Source of the DNA: CAYPNF01 sp964411985
GTDB taxonomy: Bacteria; Verrucomicrobiota; Verrucomicrobiia; Limisphaerales; J093
DNA length: 64,000 nt
Reading direction: 5' to 3'
Assembly (NCBI GenBank): GCA_964411985.1
Contig: CAYPNF010000038.1
Coordinates: forward strand, 1 to 64,000
Position 1 is the first letter of the stretch, and each line of letters opens with the position of its first letter. Made by a program: the position numbers and the translations under genes. A model generated the notes under the pieces. It worked only from the letters and a program-made list of their open reading frames with translations. It was not told the origin of the DNA and searched no databases. Shown one piece after another: positions 25,201 to 33,063 of this stretch.

Positions 25201-26014
25201 GGCAACCGAAATGCCGCGGCGTTCCCTAGTGGCATTAGGCCAGGCATTGCCTTTCCTTCAAGGCCGCTACGCAACTCACCAGGCCTTCAGCACCGCCACC
25301 ATGGCCGATCTGATCTCCGTGTTACCCTCCAAACCGGAGGTCGTTGCAGTGAACACCCTCGCGAGCATGCTTTTCCTGAATCGAGGCAGCCAATTCCTGG
25401 CCCGTCCCCTTCCCGTGGAAGCCCGGTGGGCCCCGGTCATCGGGGTGAATGTTGCCGACGCTGACGGGGATGGAAACCAAGACCTGTTCCTGGCCCAGAA
25501 CTTCTTTGCGCTCCGCCCAGAGTGGCCACGTCTGGATGCTGGCCGAGGCCTGTGGCTTCGTGGCGATGGGAAAGGTGGTTTTCAGCCTCTCCCCGGCCAG
25601 GAGTCGGGTGTTTTGGTCTATGGTGAACAGCGGGGCGCAGCCCTTGGCGATTTTAACGAAGACGGCCGCGTGGATTTGGTGGTGACGCAAAATGGTGGGG
25701 CTACCAAGTTGTTCGAAAACATACATGCCCGTGACGGACTGCGAGTCAAATTGGCCGGGCCACGCAGCAATCCGCAGGGCATTGGGGTGACGGTCCGATT
25801 GAAGTGTGGGGACAACTTTGGACCGACCTCCGAGGTGCATGCTGGTTCCGGCTACTGGTCTCAGGATAGTCCGGTGCTGGTCTTGGCTGCACCCCAACCC
25901 CCGACCGCGATTCGCGTGCAATGGCCCGGAAAGGATCCGATCCTCCTGGATCTGCCGCCCGGAGCGCGGGAAGTGCTGGTAAGGCTCGATGGCGGAGTTC
26001 GCCCGCTACGGTGA
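22235..26014 (+). CDS. Exported double FG-GAP/ASPIC-UnbV (CRTAC1-like) protein, paralogue 3
   Basis: A 1259-residue protein. The ATG at 22235 is preferred over an in-frame upstream codon because it has a strong GAGGAGG five bases upstream and overlaps the previous TGA (ATGA). The N-terminus is longer than usual but carries a hydrophobic export segment (ACWMLLLWICLSSSGGAQ) about 30 residues in. Architecture: propeller 1 with DFDGDGWCDLYFCS, DVDGDGDLDLYVANYG and DLDRDGYFDFLTTEMM; ASPIC/UnbV near 557-640; propeller 2 with DYDGDGDLDLFMGGRV and DADGDGNQDLFLAQNFF; second ASPIC/UnbV near 1168-1250. It is closest in organisation to the preceding gene and probably co-translated with it. Last gene of the operon that begins at 12600. 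Confidence 0.9.
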   Translation: MSVCTSGRTSETVLTRAPLESLRIAGIHACWMLLLWICLSSSGGAQEWEQGAGFRRRKLDVLPSGKTGFTLLPAETAGIHFRNSLPREAAAANNNLMNGSGVAAADFDGDGWCDLYFCSIQGTNALYRNLGGWRFEDVTSKAGVGLAGLHSTGVLFADVNNDGRPDLLVATLGTGVHCFRNEGEGRFTQVTSETGLTSSTGSTSMAMADVDGDGDLDLYVANYGELSILRSGGRAEMKQVNGQWVVQGPHAKRLRFVEGRMEEVGEPDVLYLNDGRGRFTPIPWNSDRFLDEDGKPKAEPWDFGLSVQMRDLNGDGAPDIYVCNDFQTVDRIWINDGTGRFRALPRLAVRKQSFSSMGVDFADLDRDGYFDFLTTEMMSREHRLRMRQVVGMHPLVPMPGRIENRPEVARNTLFHNRGDDTYEEIANFAGVAAADWAWQPVFLDVDLDGYEDLLIGNGIMYDVQDRDVLARVQSFGKQTPEQARTNLWLYPEFPSPNLAFRNRHDLTFEEVSRAWGFDSTRTSQGFGLADLDHDGDLDVVINGINGEPSLYRFDTDAPRLAVRLHGQPSNRQGVGALVTVTGATPPAQKQEMLCGGRFLSQSDAQLMFAAGSLEARFEIEVRWRSGKRSVVHQAEPNFLYEIEESAQDHALVEKPASGKPQPWFQDVSDRLQHTHHESLFNDFQRQPLLTRLMSQAGPGVAWLDLDADGHEELVVGTGRGGAPAIYRGTGKGGFQLANSTNMPPAPDDTGGMAAWCDASGEPSLLMALCNYESGITNGPAVIRWKLAQGTPPSAMPLAGVGARGVSPGPLAVADYDGDGDLDLFMGGRVVPGAYPRAADSFVYRQADGRLVPDDANNLLLKQVGLVSGAVWSDLDNDGFPELILACEWGAIRIFRNDHGRLEKWDPVLSWGNGPSERQGVSNLSQLTGWWNSVTVGDFDGDGRLDLVAGNWGLNDAYQASAEGPLRLYYGELGGQGLVDLLEAYYPAELATEMPRRSLVALGQALPFLQGRYATHQAFSTATMADLISVLPSKPEVVAVNTLASMLFLNRGSQFLARPLPVEARWAPVIGVNVADADGDGNQDLFLAQNFFALRPEWPRLDAGRGLWLRGDGKGGFQPLPGQESGVLVYGEQRGAALGDFNEDGRVDLVVTQNGGATKLFENIHARDGLRVKLAGPRSNPQGIGVTVRLKCGDNFGPTSEVHAGSGYWSQDSPVLVLAAPQPPTAIRVQWPGKDPILLDLPPGAREVLVRLDGGVRPLR

Positions 26015-26279
26015 TCTTTTCGTGATTTGAGCTGCGCACAGGCTTTCCTGCCGCCCTACCGCGATCACCGTGATGGGTAGTGCATGCGACGATGCTACAG
26101 CGAACCGCTCCACTCCAGCATCGCCCAAGCCGTCACTCACTCCTTCGAGGTCGAAGACGAAAACGGTCCGCTTCCAAGGCTTAGCGCTTGCTGCGCTGGG
26201 TTCGTATTGTGTACTTTGCCGCTCTGCGGGCGCGCCCAAACTGGGTGCAGGGCCCGGCTACGCGAAACGTTGTCATTAC
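26015..26279 (+). other. Intergenic leader with stem-loop
   Basis: The gap between the CRTAC1-like operon and the DUF5916 gene. It contains a stem-loop at 26056-26080 (CTACC and ATCAC pairing with GTGAT and GGTAG, with a small internal asymmetry) but no T-tract, so termination is uncertain. The frame of the next gene is open from 26070, but this stretch shows no protein-like features. Confidence 0.4.
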
Positions 26280-28367
26280 GTGCGGCACGGGTCCCTTCAG
26301 CGAAAGCCAAGGTTCTCCGCCCTTTCGGGGTGGATGTTATTGCTTCTCCTGGTCTTCTCGGGTTCTTCCCGGGCTCACGAGCCCGGCAGCCCTAGCACGA
26401 AACCCTCCTTCGAAGCGCTCAGTGTTGAGGAGGAACTCAGAGTGGACGGGGTGCTCGATGAGCCGTTCTGGAACCAATGTGCGGTGGGGACTGGCTTAAT
26501 CGACATCCGCACCAAGCAGGCGGCGACCAACCAGGCCACCGTCCGGGTTGCCTATACCCGCACCCATGTCTACGTCGGTGTGGAGTGCTTTGATGACAAT
26601 GTCGCAGGGATTCGTGCCTCTGAACGGCGAAAGGACCGGGCCTTCACAGGAGATGACTGGGTGGAGATTCACTTTGATCCCAACAACAGTCACCGTAGCA
26701 AATACGCGTTTTTCACCAACCCGTTGGGCACCCGTGCCGAAGCCAACGAAGGCCCAAGCGGCCAGTTCAATTACGGCTGGACGGTGGAGTGGGAGTGTGA
26801 AGCCAGCATCCAGACCAACCGCTGGTCTTTCGAAATGAAGATCCCGCTGGGTGCCATGAATTATGAGCGCAAAGACGCCCTCACCTGGGGCTTTAATGTG
26901 ACCCGGTTTCAGCCGCGCACCGACACCACCAGCTTCTGGAGTTACAATTCCACGGAGATGTACAAACCCCGGCACTTCGGGCACCTCCAGGGGCTTGATT
27001 TGGGGGATACCCGGTTCAGCCGGCAATGGGAGGTCACACCCTATGCGAGCGCCCAATACGACTGGAACGGTGACTCCGAGGCCAAACTCAAAGCCGGTGC
27101 GGATGTTGGGTTCAGGCTTACGTCTTCCGCCCTGGTGGCGCTGACTCTCAATCCGGATTACGGCCAAGTCGAAGCCGACGATGCCACGATCGAATTGCGG
27201 GATACAGAGAGATTTCTTTCGGAAAAACGCCCCTTCTTTCGGGAGGGTGAGGAATTGATCCGCATGCCAAACCGGCTCTACTACAGCCGGCGTTTCACCG
27301 ATATCGATGGGGGCGGAAAGGTGACCGGCGCCGGGCATGCCTACAGCTACATCGTTCAGAACATCTATGGGAAGGTCCAGCACCAGGACTTTGAGGGGGA
27401 GGGGAATTCGGCGGTGATGCGGTTCTACCAGTACACCAATGATCGGTCCTACATCGGGTATTACCTTGCCGATTCGGAGATGGAAGAGGGCTACTCCCGG
27501 GTCGGAGGGGCCGACGCCTACTTCTTCCTGAACGATGACTGGCGAGTCTCAGCCCAGGCCTCAGGCATGAGCCAGGACTTGGAGGATCCCACTGGGACGT
27601 TCCTGCAGAACGGCGAAGATTACCTGGGGCAAGCGAGCCTCATCTATGCGCACTACCCTTGGGAATTCAACTGCGGCTACAAGGCGATCAGCCCTGGGTT
27701 CAACCCGCTTCTGGGCTATATCCCCCGGCAGAACGTATATGGGCCCAACTTCGACGCCTTCTACTCCTACCAAACGGACCGCAGTTGGTACAAATCCCTC
27801 AACTTTGGGTACGAGTTCGACTACTATTGGACCGAGGGCGGGTCCTTGGGAGTCCACGACCATGCGGTGTACGGCCGCGTGGTATTCCCGATGGACGTCG
27901 GTTTGCGCACGGGTTTTTCCAGGGAGTATCACGCTCCGTACTACAACCACCGGGTTTCCTCCGGGTTTGAGTTGTTCCCCAGCAATCTGTGGAAATCATT
28001 CTCTCTCACTTGGGCAGGGGGCGAGTTCGAGGACATCGAGTATAACGAGATCATTCTGGGAAAGCCGTTTAAACCCTGGAATCGTTTGCCGATTCGCCTC
28101 GAGACGTTCGTCCGGTTCGAGGATCAGCCCGACGGCTCTCGTGACACCAAGTGGCTCGCTCGGGCGGTCGCTGACTTGTACCTGACGGATGACATGTGGA
28201 TCAAGAGTTCGCTCCAGCCGCAGAATGATGGAGTCTACAACGTCAGCGTGATCTATGGCTGGGAGTTTCTGCCCCGGCGCAATTTCTATCTGGTTTTCAA
28301 TAGCGTCAACGAAGGTGGGGTCACCGAAAACTCCATCTTTTCGAAAATCACCTGGACGTTCTGGTAG
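26280..28367 (+). CDS. DUF5916 outer-membrane protein with N-terminal CBM9-like domain
   Basis: About 695 residues from the GTG at 26280, chosen because it gives a short basic N-region (RHGSLQRKPRF) before the hydrophobic signal segment MLLLLLVFSGSSRAHE; the ATG at 26334 is an alternative. Residues about 40-215 resemble a family 9 carbohydrate-binding/DOMON-like domain (DGVLDEPFWNQC, VRVAYTRTHVYVGVECFDD). The remainder matches the DUF5916 layout (ALTLNPDYGQVEADDATI, FFREGEE) and ends in aromatic-rich alternating strands closing with ITWTFW, typical of an outer-membrane barrel terminus. Proteins of this family are often encoded near glycan-use or export genes, but their function is not established. 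It follows the CRTAC1-like operon on the same strand after 265 bases and may or may not share its transcript. Confidence 0.85.
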   Translation: MRHGSLQRKPRFSALSGWMLLLLLVFSGSSRAHEPGSPSTKPSFEALSVEEELRVDGVLDEPFWNQCAVGTGLIDIRTKQAATNQATVRVAYTRTHVYVGVECFDDNVAGIRASERRKDRAFTGDDWVEIHFDPNNSHRSKYAFFTNPLGTRAEANEGPSGQFNYGWTVEWECEASIQTNRWSFEMKIPLGAMNYERKDALTWGFNVTRFQPRTDTTSFWSYNSTEMYKPRHFGHLQGLDLGDTRFSRQWEVTPYASAQYDWNGDSEAKLKAGADVGFRLTSSALVALTLNPDYGQVEADDATIELRDTERFLSEKRPFFREGEELIRMPNRLYYSRRFTDIDGGGKVTGAGHAYSYIVQNIYGKVQHQDFEGEGNSAVMRFYQYTNDRSYIGYYLADSEMEEGYSRVGGADAYFFLNDDWRVSAQASGMSQDLEDPTGTFLQNGEDYLGQASLIYAHYPWEFNCGYKAISPGFNPLLGYIPRQNVYGPNFDAFYSYQTDRSWYKSLNFGYEFDYYWTEGGSLGVHDHAVYGRVVFPMDVGLRTGFSREYHAPYYNHRVSSGFELFPSNLWKSFSLTWAGGEFEDIEYNEIILGKPFKPWNRLPIRLETFVRFEDQPDGSRDTKWLARAVADLYLTDDMWIKSSLQPQNDGVYNVSVIYGWEFLPRRNFYLVFNSVNEGGVTENSIFSKITWTFW

Positions 28368-28415
28368 GTTTTCCTGCTCGCCTTCTGGAAGGACTCATGG
28401 GAGGAATATCGGCCA

Positions 28416-29078
28416 ATGAAAGTTCGGCGCGCTGAAATCACAAGAGAGACGAAGGAAACCTCGATTCGTCTTAGCCTCAATCTCGATGGCAAGGGGCGAT
28501 CGGTGCTCAAGACAGGAATCCCGTTCTTCGATCACATGCTGACCCTTTTCGCCAAGCACGCCGCCATGGACCTGGAGCTGGTTTGCTTAGGCGATTTGGA
28601 AGTGGATGCCCATCATACGGTTGAAGATTGTGGCATCGCTCTGGGGCAGGCCTTTTTGCAGGCACTGGGGGACAAGAAGGGGATTCGCCGGTATGGTACA
28701 GGTTTCGACCCGAAAAACCCCTTTACTGGAGAGGCGTATGTTCCTATGGACGAATGCCTTGCGCGCTGTGTGATCGACTTTAGCGGGCGGCCTTACCTGG
28801 TATGGCGCGGGTTGGATAAGCATGCATACCGGAGCTTGAGTGCAGCCGCCAAAGGTCAGGACATGTCCACGGCCTTCCGCTTTGGCCTCGCGCGGGAGTT
28901 TTTCCAAGGCTTTGCCAACGAAGCCCGATGCAACTTGCATCTGGAACTTCTCTACGGGGACGAACCGCACCACATTGTGGAAGGCCTCTTCAAGGCGTTC
29001 GCGAAAGCGACGGACTTTGCCTGTCAACGGGATCCGCGAATCCAAGGCCTCCTGCCAAGCACCAAAGGAAAGCTATAA
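28416..29078 (+). CDS. hisB: Imidazoleglycerol-phosphate dehydratase
   Basis: HisB (IGPD), 220 residues. It converts imidazole glycerol phosphate to imidazole acetol phosphate in cytoplasmic histidine synthesis, using bound manganese. Diagnostic motifs: FFDHML near residue 36, HHTVEDCGI near 67, the MDECLARC segment, EARCNLHLELLYGDEPHHIVE, and the STKGKL terminus. It is about 20 residues longer than a typical monofunctional HisB. The extra length includes a roughly 12-residue insertion after GIRRYG (FDPKNPFTGEAY) before the conserved MDE, and the usual GxNxHH metal motif reads GDEPHH. A GGGAGGA ribosome binding site precedes the ATG. No other his gene is nearby, so it is separated from the rest of the pathway. 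Confidence 0.95.
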   Translation: MKVRRAEITRETKETSIRLSLNLDGKGRSVLKTGIPFFDHMLTLFAKHAAMDLELVCLGDLEVDAHHTVEDCGIALGQAFLQALGDKKGIRRYGTGFDPKNPFTGEAYVPMDECLARCVIDFSGRPYLVWRGLDKHAYRSLSAAAKGQDMSTAFRFGLAREFFQGFANEARCNLHLELLYGDEPHHIVEGLFKAFAKATDFACQRDPRIQGLLPSTKGKL

Positions 29079-29217
29079 TGTCCAGCGATTGAGTCAGCTA
29101 GAACGCCCTGATTCCTAGGTGGTTGGGGTTTTGGACTCCCTCTGGATTGGCAAAAAAGCTGCTTTCTTTCTAACTTTTTTTCGCTGAATATCCCATTACG
29201 GTCATTCGTCCAAAACC

Positions 29218-29820
29218 ATGTCGGCCAAGCCCGATTATACGTCACTCGCTGACGATGCGCTCGTGAGACACGCCCGCGTGGGCGACATGAGTGCATTTGA
29301 GGAATTGGTGGCGAGGCATCGGGACAAAATTTACGCCCGCGCGTTCAGCATGTTGCGGAACGAGGATGAGGCGACTGATCTTTCCCAGGAAGCATGGGTG
29401 AAAGGCTGGCAGCGCCTGCAGCAGTTTCAGGGCGATGCCAGTTTCGTCACTTGGATGACGAGGATCGTCATTAACCTGTGCTTGGATCATCTCCGGCGTC
29501 AAAAACGCGTTCGTGCGGAATCGATTGAGCAGATGGCCGAGGATGGCGGTGGCGTGGAGCGTCACCTGCCGGTAGTGGTCACCAACCCGACCGAGCGTCT
29601 GGAGCGGGACGAGTTGAGATTGCGAATCGATCAGGCGTTGAATCAGCTCTCGCATGCTCACCGTACCGTACTGGTCTTGCATGAATTTGAGGGTCTGGAG
29701 TATAGGGAAGTGGCGAAACGAATGGATTGTTCGATTGGAACCGTGATGTCGCGGCTGTTTTATGCCCGGCGTCGCATGGCCGCCCTGTTGGCAGGGCTGA
29801 AAGAAGAGCGAAAGATATGA
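29218..29820 (+). CDS. ECF-type RNA polymerase sigma factor
   Basis: A 200-residue sigma-70 family, extracytoplasmic-function sigma factor. Region 2 spans about 20-90 (FEELVARHRDKIYARAFSML, then DEATDLSQEAWVKGWQRL and the -10 recognising helix TWMTRIVINLCLDHLRRQ). Region 4 spans about 140-195 (LSHAHRTVLVLHEFEGLEYR and the helix-turn-helix VAKRMDCSIGTVMSRLFYARRR). It directs RNA polymerase to a dedicated promoter set, usually envelope-stress or nutrient-response genes. Its stop overlaps the start of a membrane-anchored anti-sigma candidate (ATGA), the classical arrangement. There is no clear Shine-Dalgarno. The 29079-29217 gap upstream is T-rich just before the start and is the likely promoter region. 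Confidence 0.93.
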   Translation: MSAKPDYTSLADDALVRHARVGDMSAFEELVARHRDKIYARAFSMLRNEDEATDLSQEAWVKGWQRLQQFQGDASFVTWMTRIVINLCLDHLRRQKRVRAESIEQMAEDGGGVERHLPVVVTNPTERLERDELRLRIDQALNQLSHAHRTVLVLHEFEGLEYREVAKRMDCSIGTVMSRLFYARRRMAALLAGLKEERKI

Positions 29821-30287
29821 ACCACGAAACTGAACTGAAGATTCAGGCCTGGGTCGATGGCAGTCTGCCAGCGGCAGAGGTTCGCTCTGTTCAGGATCTG
29901 GTCTCCCAGAATCCAGAGGCGAAGGCCTTGGCAGATGAAATTCGCTATGCTTGCGAGGCCTTGGCGGTGGGAGAGGTGGCGCGTTCCGTCCCGGACACCA
30001 GGGAATTCTACTGGTCGAGGATCCAGCAGCGGATCCAGGCTGAGGAAACGTCACCGGCGTCCCCCGAACCTTCCTCTTGGATCCAACGCTGGATGAAAGT
30101 CCTGGCTCCTGCGGCGATTCTGGCCGCTCTCACCATCATGCTGGTTTCCCCGGGGCTCTTTGGCCTCCGAAGGGGTTTCGTTGGCTTAGGCGAATTCGAG
30201 AACCCCAGTTCCGACACGACGGCGTTTACGTTCCGTTCCGAGAGCGAGGGCATGACTGTCGTATGGCTCAGTACCCCCGCTGAATAG
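29817..30287 (+). CDS. Membrane-anchored anti-sigma factor (putative)
   Basis: A 156-residue protein starting at the ATG within ATGA that ends the sigma-factor gene, so the two are translationally coupled. The N-terminal 80 residues are acidic and helical (ELKIQAWVDGSLPAAEVRSV), like the zinc-finger-less anti-sigma domains of verrucomicrobial ECF pairs. A single transmembrane helix follows near 100-118 (LAPAAILAALTIMLVSPGLF), then a short periplasmic tail ending GMTVVWLSTPAE. Sequestration of the neighbouring sigma factor is inferred from position and topology; no HxxxCxxC motif is present. Confidence 0.8.
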   Translation: MNHETELKIQAWVDGSLPAAEVRSVQDLVSQNPEAKALADEIRYACEALAVGEVARSVPDTREFYWSRIQQRIQAEETSPASPEPSSWIQRWMKVLAPAAILAALTIMLVSPGLFGLRRGFVGLGEFENPSSDTTAFTFRSESEGMTVVWLSTPAE

Positions 30288-30312
30288 GTTTTTCGGTAGA
30301 AATACATCTCTC

Positions 30313-30804
30313 ATGAAACATGCTGTTCTCAGCCTCAACCGACTGCTTGGGCGGTTGAGCGTTTGGCTGTTCTTGTCGCTCTCCTTGGTGTCCGCCGCAG
30401 CAGACGAGGCGCTGCGCCTGCGTGCTCAGTTGGTTTGGGCAACCAACGGAGAAAAGCCCGCAGTGGATCCTAACAACAAGGACAAAGACTGCATCCAGGA
30501 GTTGGACGAGAAGGTGGGAGGAAAGCTGAAACGGGTCTTCAAGTGGCGGAATTACTACCAGATCAAAGAGGAAAACGTGTCTCCTCCCAGTCGGGTGAAG
30601 CTCAGCTCGAAGTGTGAGGTGGAGATCAAGAAGGTGGACGACGCCACCTTGGAGGTGAAACTCTATGGGGAAGGAAAACTCACCACCACCAAGAAACAAC
30701 CCATCAAACCGCTGACTCAAGGGGAAATCCTGGTAGTGGGAGGCGATGACAAGGCGAAGTACGATGACGCTTGGTTCGTGGTTTTGTCGGTGGCCGCCCG
30801 CTAG
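30313..30804 (+). CDS. Small exported protein of unknown function
   Basis: A 163-residue protein with a signal peptide ending near residue 30 (LSVWLFLSLSLVSAAA). The mature part is basic and lysine-rich (KVGGKLKRVFKWRNYYQIKE, KKVDDATLEVKLYGEGKL), with two cysteines (in KDCIQE and SKCEVE) that could form a disulfide. It starts 25 bases after the anti-sigma gene and is probably the third gene of that operon, so it could be an effector or target of the sigma system. Its end is convergent with the SxtJ gene (4-base gap). I do not recognise a named domain. Confidence 0.8.
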   Translation: MKHAVLSLNRLLGRLSVWLFLSLSLVSAAADEALRLRAQLVWATNGEKPAVDPNNKDKDCIQELDEKVGGKLKRVFKWRNYYQIKEENVSPPSRVKLSSKCEVEIKKVDDATLEVKLYGEGKLTTTKKQPIKPLTQGEILVVGGDDKAKYDDAWFVVLSVAAR

Positions 30805-30808
30805 ACTT

Positions 30809-31210
30809 TCAGAAAGCGCGATCGAGATCGGAGTAGCTCTTCTTGGTTCGCCAGTAAGAACCGGCGTCGGCATTTTTCTTCAAGCCTAGGGGGTCGACTC
30901 CCAGGCAGCGGAGCAGGATCCCAAGAGGAACGACCATGAGGGTGAAGAGGATCCCCAGCGTGAGTCTCCCCATGACTCTCCCCAGGAAGTAGCTTGCCGT
31001 CATCCCAACGCGGTAGGGGCGTCGGAATAGCGTTGGCCACCAGAAAGCCGCCACAGCCATCAAGGCCATCACCACGGCCACTCCTTTCCACGTCTCCCAG
31101 GAGACCACCTCACGCCAGGCCAGGATCAGCGCGATGAAACCCAGCACACCGCAGGTGCTCCAGGCGAACTTGCGCCATTCCCTCGGATCTTCCTTGAGGC
31201 GGAGTTTCAT
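30809..31210 (-). CDS. SxtJ-family membrane protein
   Basis: A 133-residue membrane protein with hydrophobic helices near residues 18-32, 42-58 and 85-100 and the family-like segment RPYRVGMTASYFLGRVMGRL followed by PLGILLRCLGVDPL. SxtJ-type proteins (named from the saxitoxin cluster) regularly accompany NodU/CmcH carbamoyltransferases. Last gene of a three-gene minus-strand operon, starting 14 bases after the carbamoyltransferase stop. Function unknown; a membrane partner for the carbamoyltransferase is the usual guess. Confidence 0.85.
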   Translation of the reverse strand: MKLRLKEDPREWRKFAWSTCGVLGFIALILAWREVVSWETWKGVAVVMALMAVAAFWWPTLFRRPYRVGMTASYFLGRVMGRLTLGILFTLMVVPLGILLRCLGVDPLGLKKNADAGSYWRTKKSYSDLDRAF

Positions 31211-31224
31211 AGAATGGCTGCGGA

Positions 31225-33060
31225 CTAATCGGGTTGCAGTTCCACGGGGGTTACGACTTTGCCTTGGGGTTGCTTCGCTCGCTCCAGGAGATAGTGGCCC
31301 AGGACGAGGTAATCCATTTCGGTTCGAAGAAAGCAGCGATAGGCGTCTTCCGGGGAACAGACTATGGGCTCGCCCCTCACATTGAAGGACGTATTGACCA
31401 GAACACCGGAGCCGGTCACCTCTTCAAACCGTTCCAGCAGCCGATAGAGCAGAGGGTTTTGGTCTCGTGATACGGTCTGCACCCTGGCCGAGTAGTCAAC
31501 GTGGGTCACCGCGGGTATCGTCGATCTTCTTTCCTTGAGTAGGGTGAGTCCGGTCTTGCCGGCAGGGATCGGATGCCGAAGCTCAGGTCGCACGTTCGCC
31601 ACCAGCAGCATGTACGGCGATTCAGTCTCCAGTTCAAAGTAGTCCGCAACTCTCTCCTCCCGCACGACTGGGGCGAAGGGGCGGAAGGACTCGCGGAACT
31701 TCACCTTCAGATTCATCATGGACTGCATCTTGGCGGAACGCGCGTCGCCCAGAATGGAGCGGTTTCCCAGGGCGCGAGGTCCGAATTCCATTCGGCCCTG
31801 GAACCAGCCCACGACTTTTTCCTCCGCAAGCAGGGTCACCACCCGATTCAGGAGAGTCTCCGAGTCCAGGTAAGTGAACACGGCCCCGTGCGTCTGCAAG
31901 CTGGTGGCGATTGCCTCGTCGGAATAGGAGGGTCCCAGCAAGGAGCCCTGCATGGCGTCTTTCCCAGGGAGTGGAGAGGCAGTTCTACGTCCAGCTGGCG
32001 ATGAATGAAGATGCCAGGCGGCCAGAGCGGCTCCGAGGGCTCCACCTGCGTCGCCCGCCGCAGGTTGAATCCAGAGATGATCAAAGAGCTTCTCCCGTAG
32101 AATGCGCCCATTCGCAACGCAGTTCAGCGCCACTCCGCCCGCCATGCAGAGGGCGCGCAGTCCAGTGATTTCCTGGGTGTGGCGGGCCAAGCGAAGCATC
32201 ACCTCCTCCGTGACCACCTGGATGGAGCGGGCTACGTCCATATGGCGCTGGTCGATCGGGCTTTCCGGTGTGCGCGGGGGACCCTCGAAGAGCCGATGGA
32301 ACCTCTCGTTGGTCATCGTAGTGCCGCGCAGGAAATTGAAGTAGTCCAGGTTCAGCCAGAAGGAGCCATCCTCCTTCAGGTCGAGGAGTTCCTGGGTGAT
32401 GCTGGCGGCATACCTGGGCTCGCCATAGGGTGCCAGGCCCATGAGCTTGTACTCCCCTGAGTTAATGCGAAACCCGCAGTACGCGGTGAAAGCCGAGTAA
32501 AGCAAACCCAAAGAATGAGGGAACCTCAGTTCCTTGAGGATCTCCAGCGCCTGCCCCCGGCCTTGACCGATGGTGGTGGTGGCCCACTCTCCCGCCCCGT
32601 CGACGGTGAGAATGGCAGCCTCAGCAAAGGGGGAGGGATAGAATGCGCTTGCGGCGTGCGATTGGTGGTGTTCGGTGAAAAGGATCGGGCAGTCCTCGGA
32701 CAAGCCCGGAAGTTCCTCTCGCAGCGTGGAACGGAGATTCAGTTTCTCGCCCAGCCAGTTGACCATGACCTCCGGAAAGGTCCTGATTCCTCCGGGAGCC
32801 ACGGCGAGGTAGCTTTCCAGGATGCGTGCGAACTTGGTGATCGGTTTGTCATAGAACACCACTGCGTCCAGTTCCTTGGGCTCCAGTCGAGCTTCACGGA
32901 GGCAATAGGCAGTGGCGGCAACCGGAAAACGATCGTCATTCTTACGTCGGCTGAACCTCTCTTCCTGGGCGGCGGCGACGAGCTGCCCATCCCGCAAAAG
33001 GGCGGCGGCGGAATCGTGGTAATAGGCGGAGAGGCCCAGAATGTGGCGGAGCGGGGGCAC
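31225..33060 (-). CDS. NodU/TobZ-family carbamoyltransferase
   Basis: A 611-residue O-carbamoyltransferase, using carbamoyl phosphate and ATP to carbamoylate a hydroxyl on a sugar or secondary metabolite. The N-terminal Kae1-like ATPase domain begins HILGLSAYYHDSAAALL, with histidine-rich EHHQSHAASAF near 130 and ALCMAGGVALNCVANGRIL near 300. The C-terminal domain has VVGWFQGRMEFGPRALGNRS near 425 and FRPFAPVV. It starts with GTG three bases after the stop of the DUF5989 gene. The acceptor is unknown; no antibiotic cluster surrounds it, so the DUF5989-carbamoyltransferase-SxtJ unit may act on an envelope or glycan component. Confidence 0.93.
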   Translation of the reverse strand: MPPLRHILGLSAYYHDSAAALLRDGQLVAAAQEERFSRRKNDDRFPVAATAYCLREARLEPKELDAVVFYDKPITKFARILESYLAVAPGGIRTFPEVMVNWLGEKLNLRSTLREELPGLSEDCPILFTEHHQSHAASAFYPSPFAEAAILTVDGAGEWATTTIGQGRGQALEILKELRFPHSLGLLYSAFTAYCGFRINSGEYKLMGLAPYGEPRYAASITQELLDLKEDGSFWLNLDYFNFLRGTTMTNERFHRLFEGPPRTPESPIDQRHMDVARSIQVVTEEVMLRLARHTQEITGLRALCMAGGVALNCVANGRILREKLFDHLWIQPAAGDAGGALGAALAAWHLHSSPAGRRTASPLPGKDAMQGSLLGPSYSDEAIATSLQTHGAVFTYLDSETLLNRVVTLLAEEKVVGWFQGRMEFGPRALGNRSILGDARSAKMQSMMNLKVKFRESFRPFAPVVREERVADYFELETESPYMLLVANVRPELRHPIPAGKTGLTLLKERRSTIPAVTHVDYSARVQTVSRDQNPLLYRLLERFEEVTGSGVLVNTSFNVRGEPIVCSPEDAYRCFLRTEMDYLVLGHYLLERAKQPQGKVVTPVELQPD

Positions 33061-33063
33061 GGC

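Noticed and set aside
26070..26279. N-terminal extension of the DUF5916 protein from the ATG at 26070
   Set aside because: The extension has no similarity to the family and would place the signal peptide about 90 residues inside the protein.
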